Source: Streptomyces kronopolitis
Lineage (GTDB): Bacteria; Actinomycetota; Actinomycetes; Streptomycetales; Streptomycetaceae
Reading direction: 5' to 3'
Length of the DNA stretch: 64,000 nt
Assembly (NCBI RefSeq): GCF_014646275.1
Contig: NZ_BMND01000025.1
Location: 42,849 to 106,848 of the forward strand
In this document: positions 8,314 through 17,554 of the stretch, piece after piece
Layout of the letters: every line of letters starts with the position of its first letter
Position numbering within the stretch: the first letter of the stretch is position 1
Notes under the pieces: generated by a model
The model's input: the letters and a program-made list of their open reading frames with translations, nothing else
What the model was told of the DNA's origin: nothing
Databases searched by the model: none
Position numbers and translations under genes: made by a program

Positions 8314-8489
8314 GGCCCCGCCGGCGAAGCGTCGTCATCCGTTCTCCATGGCGGCATCCTCACGCACCCGCGGCACCACCGGGAACCCGTTTTTGCGACG
8401 TGCCCCGCGCCGGCGCCGGGGCCCGGGAGGCGCCCGCACCGGCAAATGGTTCGCCAGTCGTTTGCGCGAGGTGAGATCCTGGAGGACGT

Positions 8490-11400
8490 ATGTCCAGTCA
8501 GCCTGCCTCCGCAATGCCCGACGGCACCGCTCCCACCCTGTCCGATCTGCACAAGCGTCTGCCCGAGCTGATGCTGCGCGATCAGCAGCGGCTGGGACGC
8601 CGGCTCGACGGCGCACGCCGGATCCGTAAGCCCGAAGCGCGGACCGCCGTGCTCGCCGAGATCGCCGGCGGTATCGACGAGGCGGAGCTGCGGGTGGCCC
8701 AGCGCCGCGCCGCGGTGCCCGGGATCACGTATCCCGAAGAGCTTCCGGTCAGCCAGAAGAAGGACGAGATCCTCGCCGCGATCCGCGACCACCAGGTCGT
8801 GATCGTCGCCGGGGAGACCGGCTCCGGCAAGACGACGCAGATCCCCAAGATCTGCCTGGAGCTCGGCCGGGGCGTGCGGGGCCTGATCGGGCACACCCAG
8901 CCGCGCCGGATCGCGGCCCGTACGGTCGCCGAGCGGGTGGCCGAGGAGCTGAAGACCCCGCTGGGCGAGGCGGTCGGCTGGAAGGTCCGCTTCACCGACC
9001 AGGTCGGCGGCGACACCCTGGTCAAGCTGATGACGGACGGCATCCTGCTCGCCGAGATCCAGACGGACCGCGAGCTGCGCCAGTACGACACGATCATCAT
9101 CGACGAGGCCCACGAGCGCAGCCTCAACATCGACTTCATCCTCGGCTATCTGGCCCAGCTGCTGCCCCGCCGCCCGGACCTCAAGGTCGTGATCACCTCC
9201 GCGACCATCGACCCGGAGCGCTTCGCCCGGCACTTCGGCGCGTTCGCCGCCGTGGACGCCGCCGACGGCCGGGGCGCCTCCGCCCGTCCGGACGCGTCCG
9301 GCGACGACGAGGCGAAGCCGACCGCCCCCGTCGTCGAGGTCTCCGGCCGTACATATCCGGTGGAGGTGCGCTACCGCCCGCTGCTGGAGGAGGGCGGCCG
9401 GGACGCGGACCGCGACCAGATCACCGCGATCTGCGACGCCGTGGACGAGCTGCAGGCCGAGGGCCCCGGCGACATCCTGGTCTTCCTCTCCGGCGAGCGG
9501 GAGATCCGGGACACCGCGGACGCGCTCCACAAGAAGGCCCTGCCGTTCACCGAGGTCCTCCCCCTCTACGCGCGGCTCTCGCACGCCGAGCAGCACCGCG
9601 TCTTCCAGCGGCACACGGGCCGGCGCATCGTGCTGGCCACCAACGTCGCCGAGACCTCGCTGACCGTCCCCGGCATCCGGTACGTCATCGACCCCGGCAT
9701 GGCCCGGATCTCGCGCTACAGCTACCGCACCAAGGTCCAGCGGCTGCCCATCGAGCCGGTCTCGCAGGCCAGCGCCAACCAGCGCAAGGGCCGCTGCGGC
9801 CGGACCAGCGACGGCATCTGCATCCGCCTGTACTCCGAGGACGACTTCCTCTCCCGTCCCGAGTTCACGGACGCGGAGATCCTGCGTACCAATCTCGCCT
9901 CCGTCATCCTCCAGATGACCGCGGCCGGCCTCGGTGAGATCGAGAAGTTCCCCTTCATCGACCCGCCGGACCGCCGCAACATCAAGGACGGCATCGATCT
10001 GCTCAGCGAGCTGGGCGCGCTGGAGACCGGCAAGAAGTCCGACCGGTCGGGGCAGCAGGGGCAGCGGCTGACCCCGATGGGCCGCAAGCTCTCCCAGCTG
10101 CCGGTCGACCCGCGGCTGGCGCGGATGGTGCTGGAGGCCGACCGCAACGGCTGCGTCCGGGAGGTCATGGTCATCGCGGCGGCGCTGTCCATCCAGGACC
10201 CGCGCGAGCGGCCCGCCGACAAGCAGCAGCAGGCCGACCAGCAGCACGCCCGCTTCAAGGACGAGAGCTCCGACTTCCTCGCGTTCCTCCACCTCTGGCG
10301 CTACATCCGCGAGCAGCAGAAGGAGCTGTCCTCCTCGGCCTTCCGCCGGATGTGCCGCGGCGAGTTCCTGAACTACCTGCGGATACGCGAGTGGCAGGAC
10401 ATCTACTCCCAGCTGCGGTCGGTCGCCAAGACCATGGGCATCCACCTCAGCGAGGAGGACGCGGCGCCGGACCACATCCACACCTCGCTGCTCGCCGGTT
10501 TGCTTTCGCACATCGGCCTCAAGGACACCGATGCCAAGAACGAGTATCTGGGCGCCCGCAGCGCCAAGTTCGCGGTGTTCCCCGGCTCCGCGCTCTTCAA
10601 GAAGGCGCCGCGCTGGGTGATGTCGGCGGAGCTGGTCGAGACGTCCCGGCTGTGGGCGCGGGTGAACGCCAAGATCGAGCCGGAATGGATCGAACCGCTC
10701 GCCCAGCACCTGGTCAAACGCACCTACAGCGAGCCGCACTGGGAACAGAAGATGGCCGCCGTGATGGCCTACGAGCGGGTGACGCTCTACGGCGTCCCGA
10801 TCGTCGCCCAGCGCAAGATCGCCTACGGCCGGATCGATCCGGAGACCTCGCGCGACCTGTTCATCCGCAACGCCCTGGTCGAGGGCGACTGGCGCACCCA
10901 CCACCAGTTCTTCCATGACAACCGCAAACTCCTAGGCGAGGTCGAGGAGTTGGAGCACCGCGCCCGGCGCCGCGACATCCTCGTCGACGACGAGACGCTG
11001 TTCGACTTCTACGACCGGCGCCTGCCGGACGACGTGGTCTCCGGGGCGCACTTCGACGCCTGGTGGAAGCAGAAGCGCCGCGACGAGCCGGAGCTGCTGA
11101 ACTTCGAGCACTCGATGCTCATCAACGAATCCGCCGAGGCCGTCACCAAGGACGACTATCCGGACTCCTGGCGGCAGGGAAAGCTGAAGTTCAAGGTCAC
11201 CTACCAGTTCGAGCCGGGCGCGGACGCGGACGGCGTGACCGTCCACATCCCCCTCCAGGTCCTCAACCAGGTCTCCGCCGAGGGCTTCGACTGGCAGATC
11301 CCGGGCCTGCGCGAGCAGCTGGTGACGGAGCTGATCCGGTCGCTGCCCAAGCCGATCCGGCGCAACTACGTCCCCGCGCCGAACTTCGCGGCCCGCTTCC

Positions 11401-12596
11401 TGGACTCCACCGTCCCCCTCCAGGGCGCCCTGACGACCTCTCTGGCGGCCGGCCTGCAGCGCATGGTGGGCGTCCCCGTCGAGGCCGCGGACTTCGACCC
11501 GGACCGGATCCCCGACCACCTCAAGATCACCTTCCGGGTGGTCGACGAGCGGCGCCGCAAGCTCGCCGAGGCCAAGGACCTGGAGGCGCTGCGGCTGCAG
11601 CTCAAGCCCAAGACCAGGGCGGCCCTCTCCAAGGCCTTCGAGCAGGGCGCCGAGCGGCCCGCCGGTGACCGCACCGGCGGCGGCGCGGGCGGCGGGGCCG
11701 ACAAGCGGACGGCGGCCGGCCCCGAGCAGCGCACCGGCCTGACCTCCTGGACCCTCGGCACGCTGCCGCGCACCTTCGAGACCCGGCGCGCGGGCCAGCC
11801 GCTGAAGGCCTACCCGGCGCTGGTCGACGAGGGCAGCAGCGTCGCCGTCCGCCTCTTCGACACCGAGGCCGAGCAGCTCACCGCGATGTGGGCCGGCACC
11901 CGCCGCCTCATCCTGCTCAACATCCCCACCAACCCCGCCAAGTTCGCCCAGGACAAGCTGAGCAATCAGCAGAAGCTGGCGCTGTCCCGCAATCCGCACG
12001 GCTCCATCCCGGCGCTCTTCGAGGACTGTGTGACGGCCGCCGCCGACCGCCTGATCGCCGCCCGGGGCGGCCCGGCCTGGGACGAGGAGTCCTTCCGGAA
12101 GCTCTTCGACGCCGTCCGTACCGACCTGGTGGACGTCACCCTCCGGACCATCCAGCAGGTGCAGGAGGTGCTGGCCGCCTGGCAGGCCTGCGAGCGCCGG
12201 CTGAAGGAGACGGCGTTCCCCTCCCTGCTGCCGTCGCTGACGGACATCAAGGAGCAGCTGGCGGCGCTGATCCGGCCGGGCTTCGTGACGGCGCACGGCG
12301 CCAAGCGGCTGCCGGACCTGATGCGCTATCTCGTGGCCGCCGACCGCCGTCTGCAGCAGCTGCCCACCAACGCCGAGCGGGACCGCACCCGCATGGCGAA
12401 GGTGAAGGAGATGCAGGACGAATACGCCTGGCTGCTGGAGCAGTTCCCGCAGGGCCGCCCGGTGCCGGCCGCGGCCCGGGAGATCCGCTGGATGATCGAG
12501 GAGCTCCGGGTGAGCTACTTCGCCCATGCCCTGGGGACCGCGTACCCGGTCTCCGACAAGCGCATCGTGAAGGCCGTGGACGCCGCCGCGCCGTAG
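8490..12596 (+). CDS. hrpA: ATP-dependent RNA helicase HrpA (DEAH box)
   Basis: At 1368 residues it matches the usual ~1300 of HrpA. Walker A GETGSGKTTQ is at 108-117 and the DEAH box at 205-208, followed by motif III SAT, the helicase C lobe (VAETSLTVPG, then QRKGRCGR), the HA2/OB-fold region and a long HrpA-specific C-terminal domain. It uses ATP to act on structured RNA; in E. coli HrpA resolves stalled or collided ribosomes and processes mRNA. An insert of about 30 residues (Ala/Asp rich, near 255-285) separates strands in the second half of the first lobe, and a Gly/Thr-rich linker lies near 1060-1085. GGAGG lies 4 bases before the ATG. It is flanked on both sides by identical tRNA-Asp genes. 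Confidence 0.96.
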   Translation: MSSQPASAMPDGTAPTLSDLHKRLPELMLRDQQRLGRRLDGARRIRKPEARTAVLAEIAGGIDEAELRVAQRRAAVPGITYPEELPVSQKKDEILAAIRDHQVVIVAGETGSGKTTQIPKICLELGRGVRGLIGHTQPRRIAARTVAERVAEELKTPLGEAVGWKVRFTDQVGGDTLVKLMTDGILLAEIQTDRELRQYDTIIIDEAHERSLNIDFILGYLAQLLPRRPDLKVVITSATIDPERFARHFGAFAAVDAADGRGASARPDASGDDEAKPTAPVVEVSGRTYPVEVRYRPLLEEGGRDADRDQITAICDAVDELQAEGPGDILVFLSGEREIRDTADALHKKALPFTEVLPLYARLSHAEQHRVFQRHTGRRIVLATNVAETSLTVPGIRYVIDPGMARISRYSYRTKVQRLPIEPVSQASANQRKGRCGRTSDGICIRLYSEDDFLSRPEFTDAEILRTNLASVILQMTAAGLGEIEKFPFIDPPDRRNIKDGIDLLSELGALETGKKSDRSGQQGQRLTPMGRKLSQLPVDPRLARMVLEADRNGCVREVMVIAAALSIQDPRERPADKQQQADQQHARFKDESSDFLAFLHLWRYIREQQKELSSSAFRRMCRGEFLNYLRIREWQDIYSQLRSVAKTMGIHLSEEDAAPDHIHTSLLAGLLSHIGLKDTDAKNEYLGARSAKFAVFPGSALFKKAPRWVMSAELVETSRLWARVNAKIEPEWIEPLAQHLVKRTYSEPHWEQKMAAVMAYERVTLYGVPIVAQRKIAYGRIDPETSRDLFIRNALVEGDWRTHHQFFHDNRKLLGEVEELEHRARRRDILVDDETLFDFYDRRLPDDVVSGAHFDAWWKQKRRDEPELLNFEHSMLINESAEAVTKDDYPDSWRQGKLKFKVTYQFEPGADADGVTVHIPLQVLNQVSAEGFDWQIPGLREQLVTELIRSLPKPIRRNYVPAPNFAARFLDSTVPLQGALTTSLAAGLQRMVGVPVEAADFDPDRIPDHLKITFRVVDERRRKLAEAKDLEALRLQLKPKTRAALSKAFEQGAERPAGDRTGGGAGGGADKRTAAGPEQRTGLTSWTLGTLPRTFETRRAGQPLKAYPALVDEGSSVAVRLFDTEAEQLTAMWAGTRRLILLNIPTNPAKFAQDKLSNQQKLALSRNPHGSIPALFEDCVTAAADRLIAARGGPAWDEESFRKLFDAVRTDLVDVTLRTIQQVQEVLAAWQACERRLKETAFPSLLPSLTDIKEQLAALIRPGFVTAHGAKRLPDLMRYLVAADRRLQQLPTNAERDRTRMAKVKEMQDEYAWLLEQFPQGRPVPAAAREIRWMIEELRVSYFAHALGTAYPVSDKRIVKAVDAAAP

Positions 12597-12685
12597 GAAT
12601 CAGGGCCACCGGTATCGAGTTCGACCGCACCCCCTGACCTGCTGTACAGTCTTGTTTCGCAGCCCGCCGCAAGCGGAAAGCACAC

Positions 12686-12765
12686 GCAAGGTCCTGTGGA
12701 GCAGTTTGGAGTGCTCGCCACCCTGTCAAGGTGGAGGCCGCGGGTTCAAATCCCGTCAGGACCGC
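12686..12765 (+). repeat. 80-bp direct repeat, copy 2 (tRNA-Asp with flanks)
   Basis: Identical to 7869-7948 in the same orientation, 4.8 kb away, bracketing tRNA-Phe, the small membrane frame and hrpA. Confidence 0.9.
12690..12764 (+). tRNA. tRNA-Asp (anticodon GTC), copy 2
   Basis: The same 75-base cloverleaf as 7873-7947, with anticodon loop CTGTCAA. It lies 93 bases after hrpA. A putative promoter element (ctgtacagtct) lies at about 12640-12650. Confidence 0.96.
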
Positions 12766-12771
12766 ATTTCT

Positions 12772-12800
12772 ACGGCCCGCACCTCTCCGGTGCGGGCCGT
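12772..12800 (+). terminator. Terminator after tRNA-Asp copy 2
   Basis: A perfect 12-bp stem, acggcccgcacc (12772-12783) with ggtgcgggccgt (12789-12800), around a 5-base loop right after the tRNA. Confidence 0.8.
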
Positions 12801-13133
12801 ACTGCTGTATCCGAGCCCACTCCCGGGCGGACGCTCCCACGTTCCGTCAGGAGCACCCTCCGCGGCCCGCGTCGCCGCCCGGCACGGGCCACCCCGCCGT
12901 CCCGAACGTCGCGATGCCGCCCGCACGGCCGGCATCGCCGCCCCGGCCCCCCACACCGTTCGGATCCGGCCCCGTACCGCCGTCCACCTTCTCCCGGACA
13001 CCCGCCGTAGTGCCGCTCCCCTCCCCCGCTCCGCCCGGTGCGGGCCGCAGCCGGATTGCGGCCCGCGGTGTTGACGGCGGCACGTACCCCCGGTACCCAC
13101 GGAGGAAGGGTGCGGGGCGGGGAGGGGTGCGTG
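12801..13133. other. Intergenic region, no supported gene
   Basis: Open frames here are high-GC shadows with Pro/Arg/Ser-rich translations. The only clear element is GGAGG near 13121, which serves the next gene. Confidence 0.5.
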
Positions 13134-13367
13134 ATGAGCACTGCGGTACGGCACGAGACCAGGGCGCTGCTGCGGGCCCATCTGTCAGCCGCCACGGGCT
13201 ACCGCCATCTGACGCGGCACTGCCCCATCTGCCACCAGCTGCTGCGGCTCGCCATGGAGCCGCACACGGCCCGCTCCGGGACTCCGGCGCCCCGGTCCGC
13301 TCCCGAACCCCCTGCGGCCCGCCGCGAGCCGCCGGCCGCCGAGGACGAAAGTCCTGCGGCCCGGTGA
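13134..13367 (+). CDS. Small conserved actinobacterial protein, DUF6274-like
   Basis: This 77-residue protein has a compact N-terminal half with RHLTRHCPICHQLLRLAME, where a C-x2-C pair flanked by histidines could bind zinc. The tail of about 35 residues is rich in Ala, Pro and Glu and probably disordered. I recall small proteins of this form (DUF6274) beside bldC in Streptomyces; the family name is from memory. The ATG at 13134 is preceded by GGAGGGG, with a GTG one codon earlier also possible. The function is unknown. Confidence 0.7.
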   Translation: MSTAVRHETRALLRAHLSAATGYRHLTRHCPICHQLLRLAMEPHTARSGTPAPRSAPEPPAARREPPAAEDESPAAR

Positions 13368-13718
13368 CCAATTGCCGCATGCGCCACCGGCCGCGCGCTG
13401 ACACGCTGGATGTCGTGGTGGGTGCGGCGCCGGGCGGGCGCCGTCCTCTATCGCAGCGGACGGATCGGCTTCAAGGCGCGCGCGGTGTGACGGGTGTCAC
13501 CGAACAAGTTTGGCGAGATGCGGAACTTACCGCTGCCCTACAACCGGTCAATTTAATATGTGCAATTGCACCACCCGTGAACGGCTCCGGAACGAGGCCG
13601 CCACGTCCGCACACAGAGGCCCTCACAGGACCCGTGAAGGCACCCTGACCGGCATCCGGGAGGGCGCCGGCGCCAGGCCGGCCCGAGCCCCACGGCGGGC
13701 CCGGAAGCGGGCGCACAC
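13368..13718. other. Intergenic region between DUF6274-like gene and bldC terminator
   Basis: There is no convincing gene. A frame from about 13557 (starting MCNCTT) reads straight through the bldC terminator hairpin and has no family character. An AT-rich patch (13545-13570, caatttaatatgtgcaatt) stands out against the GC-rich background and may be a promoter. Confidence 0.45.
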
Positions 13719-13756
13719 AAAAAAATCGCGCTGGACCCGGCGGAGTCCAGCGCGAT
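13719..13756 (-). terminator. Intrinsic terminator downstream of bldC
   Basis: Read on the minus strand: a perfect 12-bp stem (13745-13756 with 13725-13736) around an 8-base loop, followed by seven Ts (13719-13725). This is a textbook rho-independent terminator, 139 bases past the bldC stop. Confidence 0.9.
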
Positions 13757-13894
13757 CGATGACGTACCCAGGTGGAGCGGGTGTGGCGCCCGTTGGGGCA
13801 GGCGCCGCGTCATATGGAGCTATGTGGAGCATGGTGGTGCGAAGCAGGCATTTTCGGGTTGGGGGCCCCGAAAACAGCCTGGTTATGCGGTTAT

Positions 13895-14101
13895 TCAGGC
13901 CTCGCTGCGCTGCTGCGGGATACCCGCGAGCAGTGCGCGGACCTCAGCCTCGCGGTAACGCCGGTGTCCTCCGAGCGTGCGGATGGACGTGAGCTTGCCT
14001 GCCTTGGCCCAGCGGGTCACCGTCTTCGGGTCCACGCGGAACATCGTGGCAACCTCGGCGGGGGTAAGCAGCGGCTCGGCGTCAGGGGTGCGAGCGGTCA
14101 T
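13895..14101 (-). CDS. bldC: Developmental regulator BldC (MerR-like winged-helix DNA-binding protein)
   Basis: This 68-residue protein starts MTARTPDAEPLLTPAEVA and carries the MerR-type helix-turn-helix (MFRVDPKTVTRWAKAG) and wing (LGGHRRYREAE). It matches the Streptomyces BldC protein as I remember it, essentially residue for residue. BldC represses entry into sporulation and binds head-to-tail as oligomers on repeats rather than as a dimer on palindromes. It has no effector domain, so its level or its partners must set its activity. The ATG at 14101 is fixed by the known N-terminus; the frame stays open 22 codons further upstream. It has its own terminator and a long upstream region. Confidence 0.97.
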   Translation of the reverse strand: MTARTPDAEPLLTPAEVATMFRVDPKTVTRWAKAGKLTSIRTLGGHRRYREAEVRALLAGIPQQRSEA

Positions 14102-14613
14102 GAGCGGCCTCCTCGGGAGAACCGAACCATCACGGTTCTTTCCTCTAAATTCTGCACCTTGACCCACGTTGCCCGAAATGGCGGACGCGGGCCGAGTCGG
14201 TTATAGGACGAACGGCTTGTCCTCGGCACTACAACTACACCATCTGTCCAGCCACGTCGGCCAAACCGATGGAATTGCCCTCTCAGGTGTTCAACCTCGG
14301 CGGATGCCGATGGACCGTGCCATAGCGGACAGTCACACGGCCGTGACGATCAGTCACAGCATGCTCAGCCGCCACGAGACCCCTCAAGGAACGCAATACC
14401 GATCTATCCGCCCTTAGTTGGACGGAAGGAGCCCAGGTCGGGCTCCTTGTCCTATTTTGGCACGAGGGTATGGCTTGGGAGCAAGACCCGAAGTCAGTGC
14501 TTTAGGTCACGCTTGAGGCAATCGCCCGGATCAGGACCTACGTCCTTTACCGCTTCGGCAGGGAAATCGTACGCAGCGCTTCCGCACCACGAGCCGCGGG
14601 ACGCCCGCCGGCC
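14102..14613. other. Long region upstream of bldC
   Basis: These 512 bases contain no supported gene. The composition is clearly less GC-rich than the surroundings (for example 14135-14165 and 14200-14290), as is usual for the control region of a developmental gene. One hairpin lies at 14426-14448. Confidence 0.6.
14426..14448. terminator. Hairpin between bldC leader and the next minus-strand gene
   Basis: A perfect 9-bp stem, aaggagccc (14426-14434) with gggctcctt (14440-14448), and a 5-base loop. It may end the transcript of the hypothetical gene at 14614-15450 before it reaches bldC; it lacks a T tract on that strand. Confidence 0.5.
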
Positions 14614-15450
14614 TCAGCTGGAGAACTGGCGCTCGCGGACCGCCCGCCACCGCTGGGACAGCTTCTCGTACGCGACACCGGCCCGCTCGCCGTCCCCGTC
14701 GCGCAGCGCCGCCAGCCCCTCCGCCACCTCGGCGGCGGAACGGTCCTCGGCGAGCTGCCCCTCGGGCACCGCGTGCACCAGCCCTCCGTAGTCCAGCTCC
14801 ACGAGCGAACGCGGGTGGAACTCCTCGAGCCAGCGCCCCACATCTACCAGGCCGTCGATCAGCGGCCCCTCTTCCAAGGCGTCCCGCAGCGTCCGCAGCC
14901 CCCGGGCGACCCGGCGCCTGGCCTGCACCATCGGCGTCCGGTAACGCAGCACGGGCGCCTGGTCACGCTGCGCGTACTCGCGCTCCCCGTCGTCGAAGAG
15001 CACGAACCAGCGGACCGGGACGTGCCAGGTCGCCCCGCGGATCCAGGGCCGGGCGTCCGGGTTGCCCTCGCGCCACCGCTCGTAGTCGGTGGCCGCCTGC
15101 AGCCGCACCACCGGGGGCAGCGCCGCGTCCAGCACCGACGCCGGCAGCAGCTCGGACAGCTCCTCCAGCGCCTGCCAGCCGCGCAGCCGGGTGCGCCACG
15201 GGCACACGCAGGTCACCTCGTCCACGACGGCGACGAAGGCGTCCGCGCTCTCGTGGACCGGCACCGGCACCGGAGGCGTCGCCAGCAGGTCGGCCAGCGC
15301 CCGGCGCTGCTCGTCCTGGGCGGTGGGGGTGTCCTCCCGTTTGGCATAGCGCGCCCAGTGGGAGCGTTCCGGCTCGGGGAACGCGGCCAGCGGCTCATAG
15401 ACCCGTAGATATGCCATGTACGGGACCTTCACCGACGACGCCAGGGCCAC
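14614..15450 (-). CDS. Conserved actinobacterial protein of unknown function
   Basis: This 278-residue soluble protein has no recognised domain. Notable segments are VPYMAYLRVYEPLAAF at the N-terminus, TCVCPWRTRLRGWQALEEL with a paired cysteine motif, and a C-terminal helical part with DALEEGPLIDGLVDVGRWLEEF. I recall orthologues between bldC and vdh in other Streptomyces, so it is a core gene. GTG at 15450 has AAGGAG 5 bases upstream. The ATG at 15417 is a possible alternative. Confidence 0.75.
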   Translation of the reverse strand: MALASSVKVPYMAYLRVYEPLAAFPEPERSHWARYAKREDTPTAQDEQRRALADLLATPPVPVPVHESADAFVAVVDEVTCVCPWRTRLRGWQALEELSELLPASVLDAALPPVVRLQAATDYERWREGNPDARPWIRGATWHVPVRWFVLFDDGEREYAQRDQAPVLRYRTPMVQARRRVARGLRTLRDALEEGPLIDGLVDVGRWLEEFHPRSLVELDYGGLVHAVPEGQLAEDRSAAEVAEGLAALRDGDGERAGVAYEKLSQRWRAVRERQFSS

Positions 15451-15663
15451 GCCCGCTCCTTCAAAGGGGGAGTCCGCCGCCAGGAGATCCCGAAGGCCCC
15501 CGCCGGCCTGCGATACGACCAGATCGTCCCATGCCCGTCCCCCGGGAGAGGGTGATCCTGAGCACCTGACGGATCAACCTGCCCGGCAGGTCTTACGCTC
15601 TTGTCAACCGGCCCTCCCCACCCACAGGAGGGCGTCCCCTCGCGACCTATGGGAGTCACCACC

Positions 15664-16767
15664 GTGACTGACGTACGTCCGGCCCCCGCCGGCACCGACG
15701 GCGGCGTTCTGCACACCCTGTTCCGATCGGAGCAGGGGGGCCATGAGCAGGTCGTTCTCTGCCAGGACCGCGCCAGCGGCCTCAAGGCCGTGATCGCCAT
15801 CCACAGCACCGCCCTGGGCCCCGCCCTCGGCGGCACCCGCTTCCATGCCTACGCCTCCGAGGAGGAGGCCGTGCTGGACGCCCTGAACCTCTCGCGCGGC
15901 ATGTCCTACAAGAACGCCCTGGCCGGACTGGACCACGGCGGCGGCAAGGCCGTCATCATCGGCGACCCCGACCTGGTCAAGACCGAGGAACTCCTGCTCG
16001 CCTACGGCCGGTTCGTGGCCTCCCTCGGCGGCCGCTACGTCACGGCCTGCGATGTCGGCACCTACGTCGCCGACATGGACGTCGTCGCCCGCACGAACGA
16101 GTGGACCACCGGCCGCTCCCCCGCCAACGGCGGCGCCGGGGACTCCTCCGTACTGACCGCCTACGGCGTCTTCCAGGGCATGCGCGCCTCCGCCCAGCAC
16201 CTCTGGGGCGACCCGACGCTGCGCGGCCGCAAGGTCGGCATCGCGGGCGTCGGCAAGGTCGGCCACCTCCTGGTGGAGCACCTCCTCCAGGACGGCGCCG
16301 AGGTCGTGATCACGGACGTGCGCGGCGACTGCGTCGACCGGGTGCGCACCGTGCATCCGCAGGTCACCGTCGCCGCGGACACCGAGGAACTGATCCGCAC
16401 CGAGGGGCTGGACGTCTACGCGCCGTGCGCGCTGGGCGGTGCGCTGAGCGACGAGTCGCTGCCGGTGCTGACCGCGAAGGTGGTCTGCGGCGCGGCCAAC
16501 AACCAGCTCGCACACCCCGGCGTCGAGAAGGACCTGTCCGACCGCGGCATCCTCTACGCCCCCGATTACGTGGTGAACGCCGGCGGCGTCATCCAGGTGG
16601 CCGACGAGCTGCACGGCTTCGACTTCGAGCGCTGCAAGACCAAGGCAGCGAGGATCTTCGACACCACGCTCGCGATATTCGCGCGTGCGAAGGCCGACGG
16701 CATCCCGCCCGCCGCGGCCGCGGACCGGCTGGCCGAACAGCGCATGGCGGAGGCGCGGCGCGCCTGA
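15664..16767 (+). CDS. vdh: Valine (branched-chain amino acid) dehydrogenase
   Basis: This 367-residue protein of the Glu/Leu/Phe/Val dehydrogenase family contains the substrate-domain motif ALGGTRF, the catalytic-lysine region MSYKNALAGLDHGGGKAV and the Rossmann NAD site GIAGVGKVGHLL. It should oxidatively deaminate valine, leucine and isoleucine to 2-oxo acids with NAD, in Streptomyces supplying acyl-CoA starters and precursors for fatty acids and polyketides. GTG at 15664 is chosen because GGGAG lies 9 bases upstream and it gives the usual ~364 residues; an in-frame ATG at 15649 has no site at correct spacing. It is divergent from the unknown gene at 15450. Confidence 0.95.
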   Translation: MTDVRPAPAGTDGGVLHTLFRSEQGGHEQVVLCQDRASGLKAVIAIHSTALGPALGGTRFHAYASEEEAVLDALNLSRGMSYKNALAGLDHGGGKAVIIGDPDLVKTEELLLAYGRFVASLGGRYVTACDVGTYVADMDVVARTNEWTTGRSPANGGAGDSSVLTAYGVFQGMRASAQHLWGDPTLRGRKVGIAGVGKVGHLLVEHLLQDGAEVVITDVRGDCVDRVRTVHPQVTVAADTEELIRTEGLDVYAPCALGGALSDESLPVLTAKVVCGAANNQLAHPGVEKDLSDRGILYAPDYVVNAGGVIQVADELHGFDFERCKTKAARIFDTTLAIFARAKADGIPPAAAADRLAEQRMAEARRA

Positions 16768-17131
16768 GACCCGGCGACCGGCCCCGGGCGGAGGAACGGC
16801 CGGGGCGGGTGGGGAACAGCCGGGAACGGCCGGGAACGGCCTGAAACACAGCCTTGTGCGGCCCGTCGCGGGCGGTCGGGGGAGACTTCCCTCACCACCC
16901 GTCGGCGGGTCGCTGTGCAGGACAGGTTAAAATCGCAGTTGACCAGCGGGGACGGGGCGCCTCGCAGGTCGTGCCGAGCGGCGGGTGATGCGGGCGACGT
17001 ACCGTATGGCCGCGGAAGCAGGTACCGTTAAAGCCCTACGGGCCGGTCTCTCTGTCGAGAGCCCGCTCTGATCCATGAACGCGTGTCAAGACTCTGGGGC
17101 CATCGAGCCCCGTCATTGAGGGGGTCGACCC
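16768..17131. other. Intergenic region vdh to DUF3073 gene
   Basis: These 364 bases contain no gene. Short tandem gggaacggcc units occur at about 16810-16850. The DUF3073 promoter and leader lie in the right half, which has an AT-richer patch gttaaaatcgcag near 16925. Confidence 0.5.
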
Positions 17132-17377
17132 ATGGGGCGCGGCCGGGCCAAGGCCAAGCAGACAAAGGTCGCCCGCCAGCTGAAGTACAGCAGCGGTGGG
17201 ACGGATCTCTCACGACTGGCCGACGAGCTGGGTGCAACACCGTCGAACCAGCAGCCTCCGAACGCAGAGCCGTTCGAGGAGGACGAGGACGACGACCCGT
17301 ACGCACGGTACGCAGAGCTGTACAACGACGACGATGAGGACGACGGCGACTCGTCCCAGCAACGTCGTCGCGCTTGA
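17132..17377 (+). CDS. DUF3073 domain protein
   Basis: This 81-residue protein starts MGRGRAKAKQTKVARQLKY, the conserved basic N-terminus of DUF3073, an actinobacteria-specific family. A short linker leads to a very acidic C-terminus (DEDDDPYARY, then DDDEDDGD) and a terminal QRRRA. The charge split suggests a nucleic-acid- or ribosome-associated small protein, but the function is unknown. It is always near purM/purF in Streptomyces as I recall, and that holds here. It is followed by a strong terminator. Confidence 0.92.
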   Translation: MGRGRAKAKQTKVARQLKYSSGGTDLSRLADELGATPSNQQPPNAEPFEEDEDDDPYARYAELYNDDDEDDGDSSQQRRRA

Positions 17378-17412
17378 CGTTCTGCGCTCGCGGCACCCGC
17401 AACAGCATCGCG

Positions 17413-17444
17413 GACCCGGTCCTGGGCTTTGCCCGGACCGGGTT
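17413..17444 (+). terminator. Terminator between DUF3073 gene and purM
   Basis: Arms ACCCGGTCC (17414-17422) and GGACCGGGT (17435-17443), extended by GGGC/GCCC, close a ttt loop. It lies between convergent genes, so it may serve both. Confidence 0.85.
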
Positions 17445-17554
17445 CTGTGCTGCCCGGATGACGCTGGCCACGGCGGCCGCCGCGCAGCGTCCGACGACGG
17501 CTGCGGTCGCCGCACCGGTGGCTTCCGGTGCGGGCGCCGGCCCGGTCGGGCTGC

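Noticed and set aside
8310..10916. 868-codon minus-strand frame opposite hrpA
   Set aside because: It is the antisense of a verified DEAH helicase, with a Val/Leu/Gly/Asp-rich translation and no domain.
12801..13404. Minus-strand frame of 185 codons opposite the DUF6274-like gene
   Set aside because: Antisense shadow with no ribosome site; the plus-strand frame has the conserved HCPICH segment.
13510..13992. 160-codon frame (MCNCTT from about 13557) upstream of bldC terminator
   Set aside because: It runs through the terminator hairpin and into bldC antisense; no family support.
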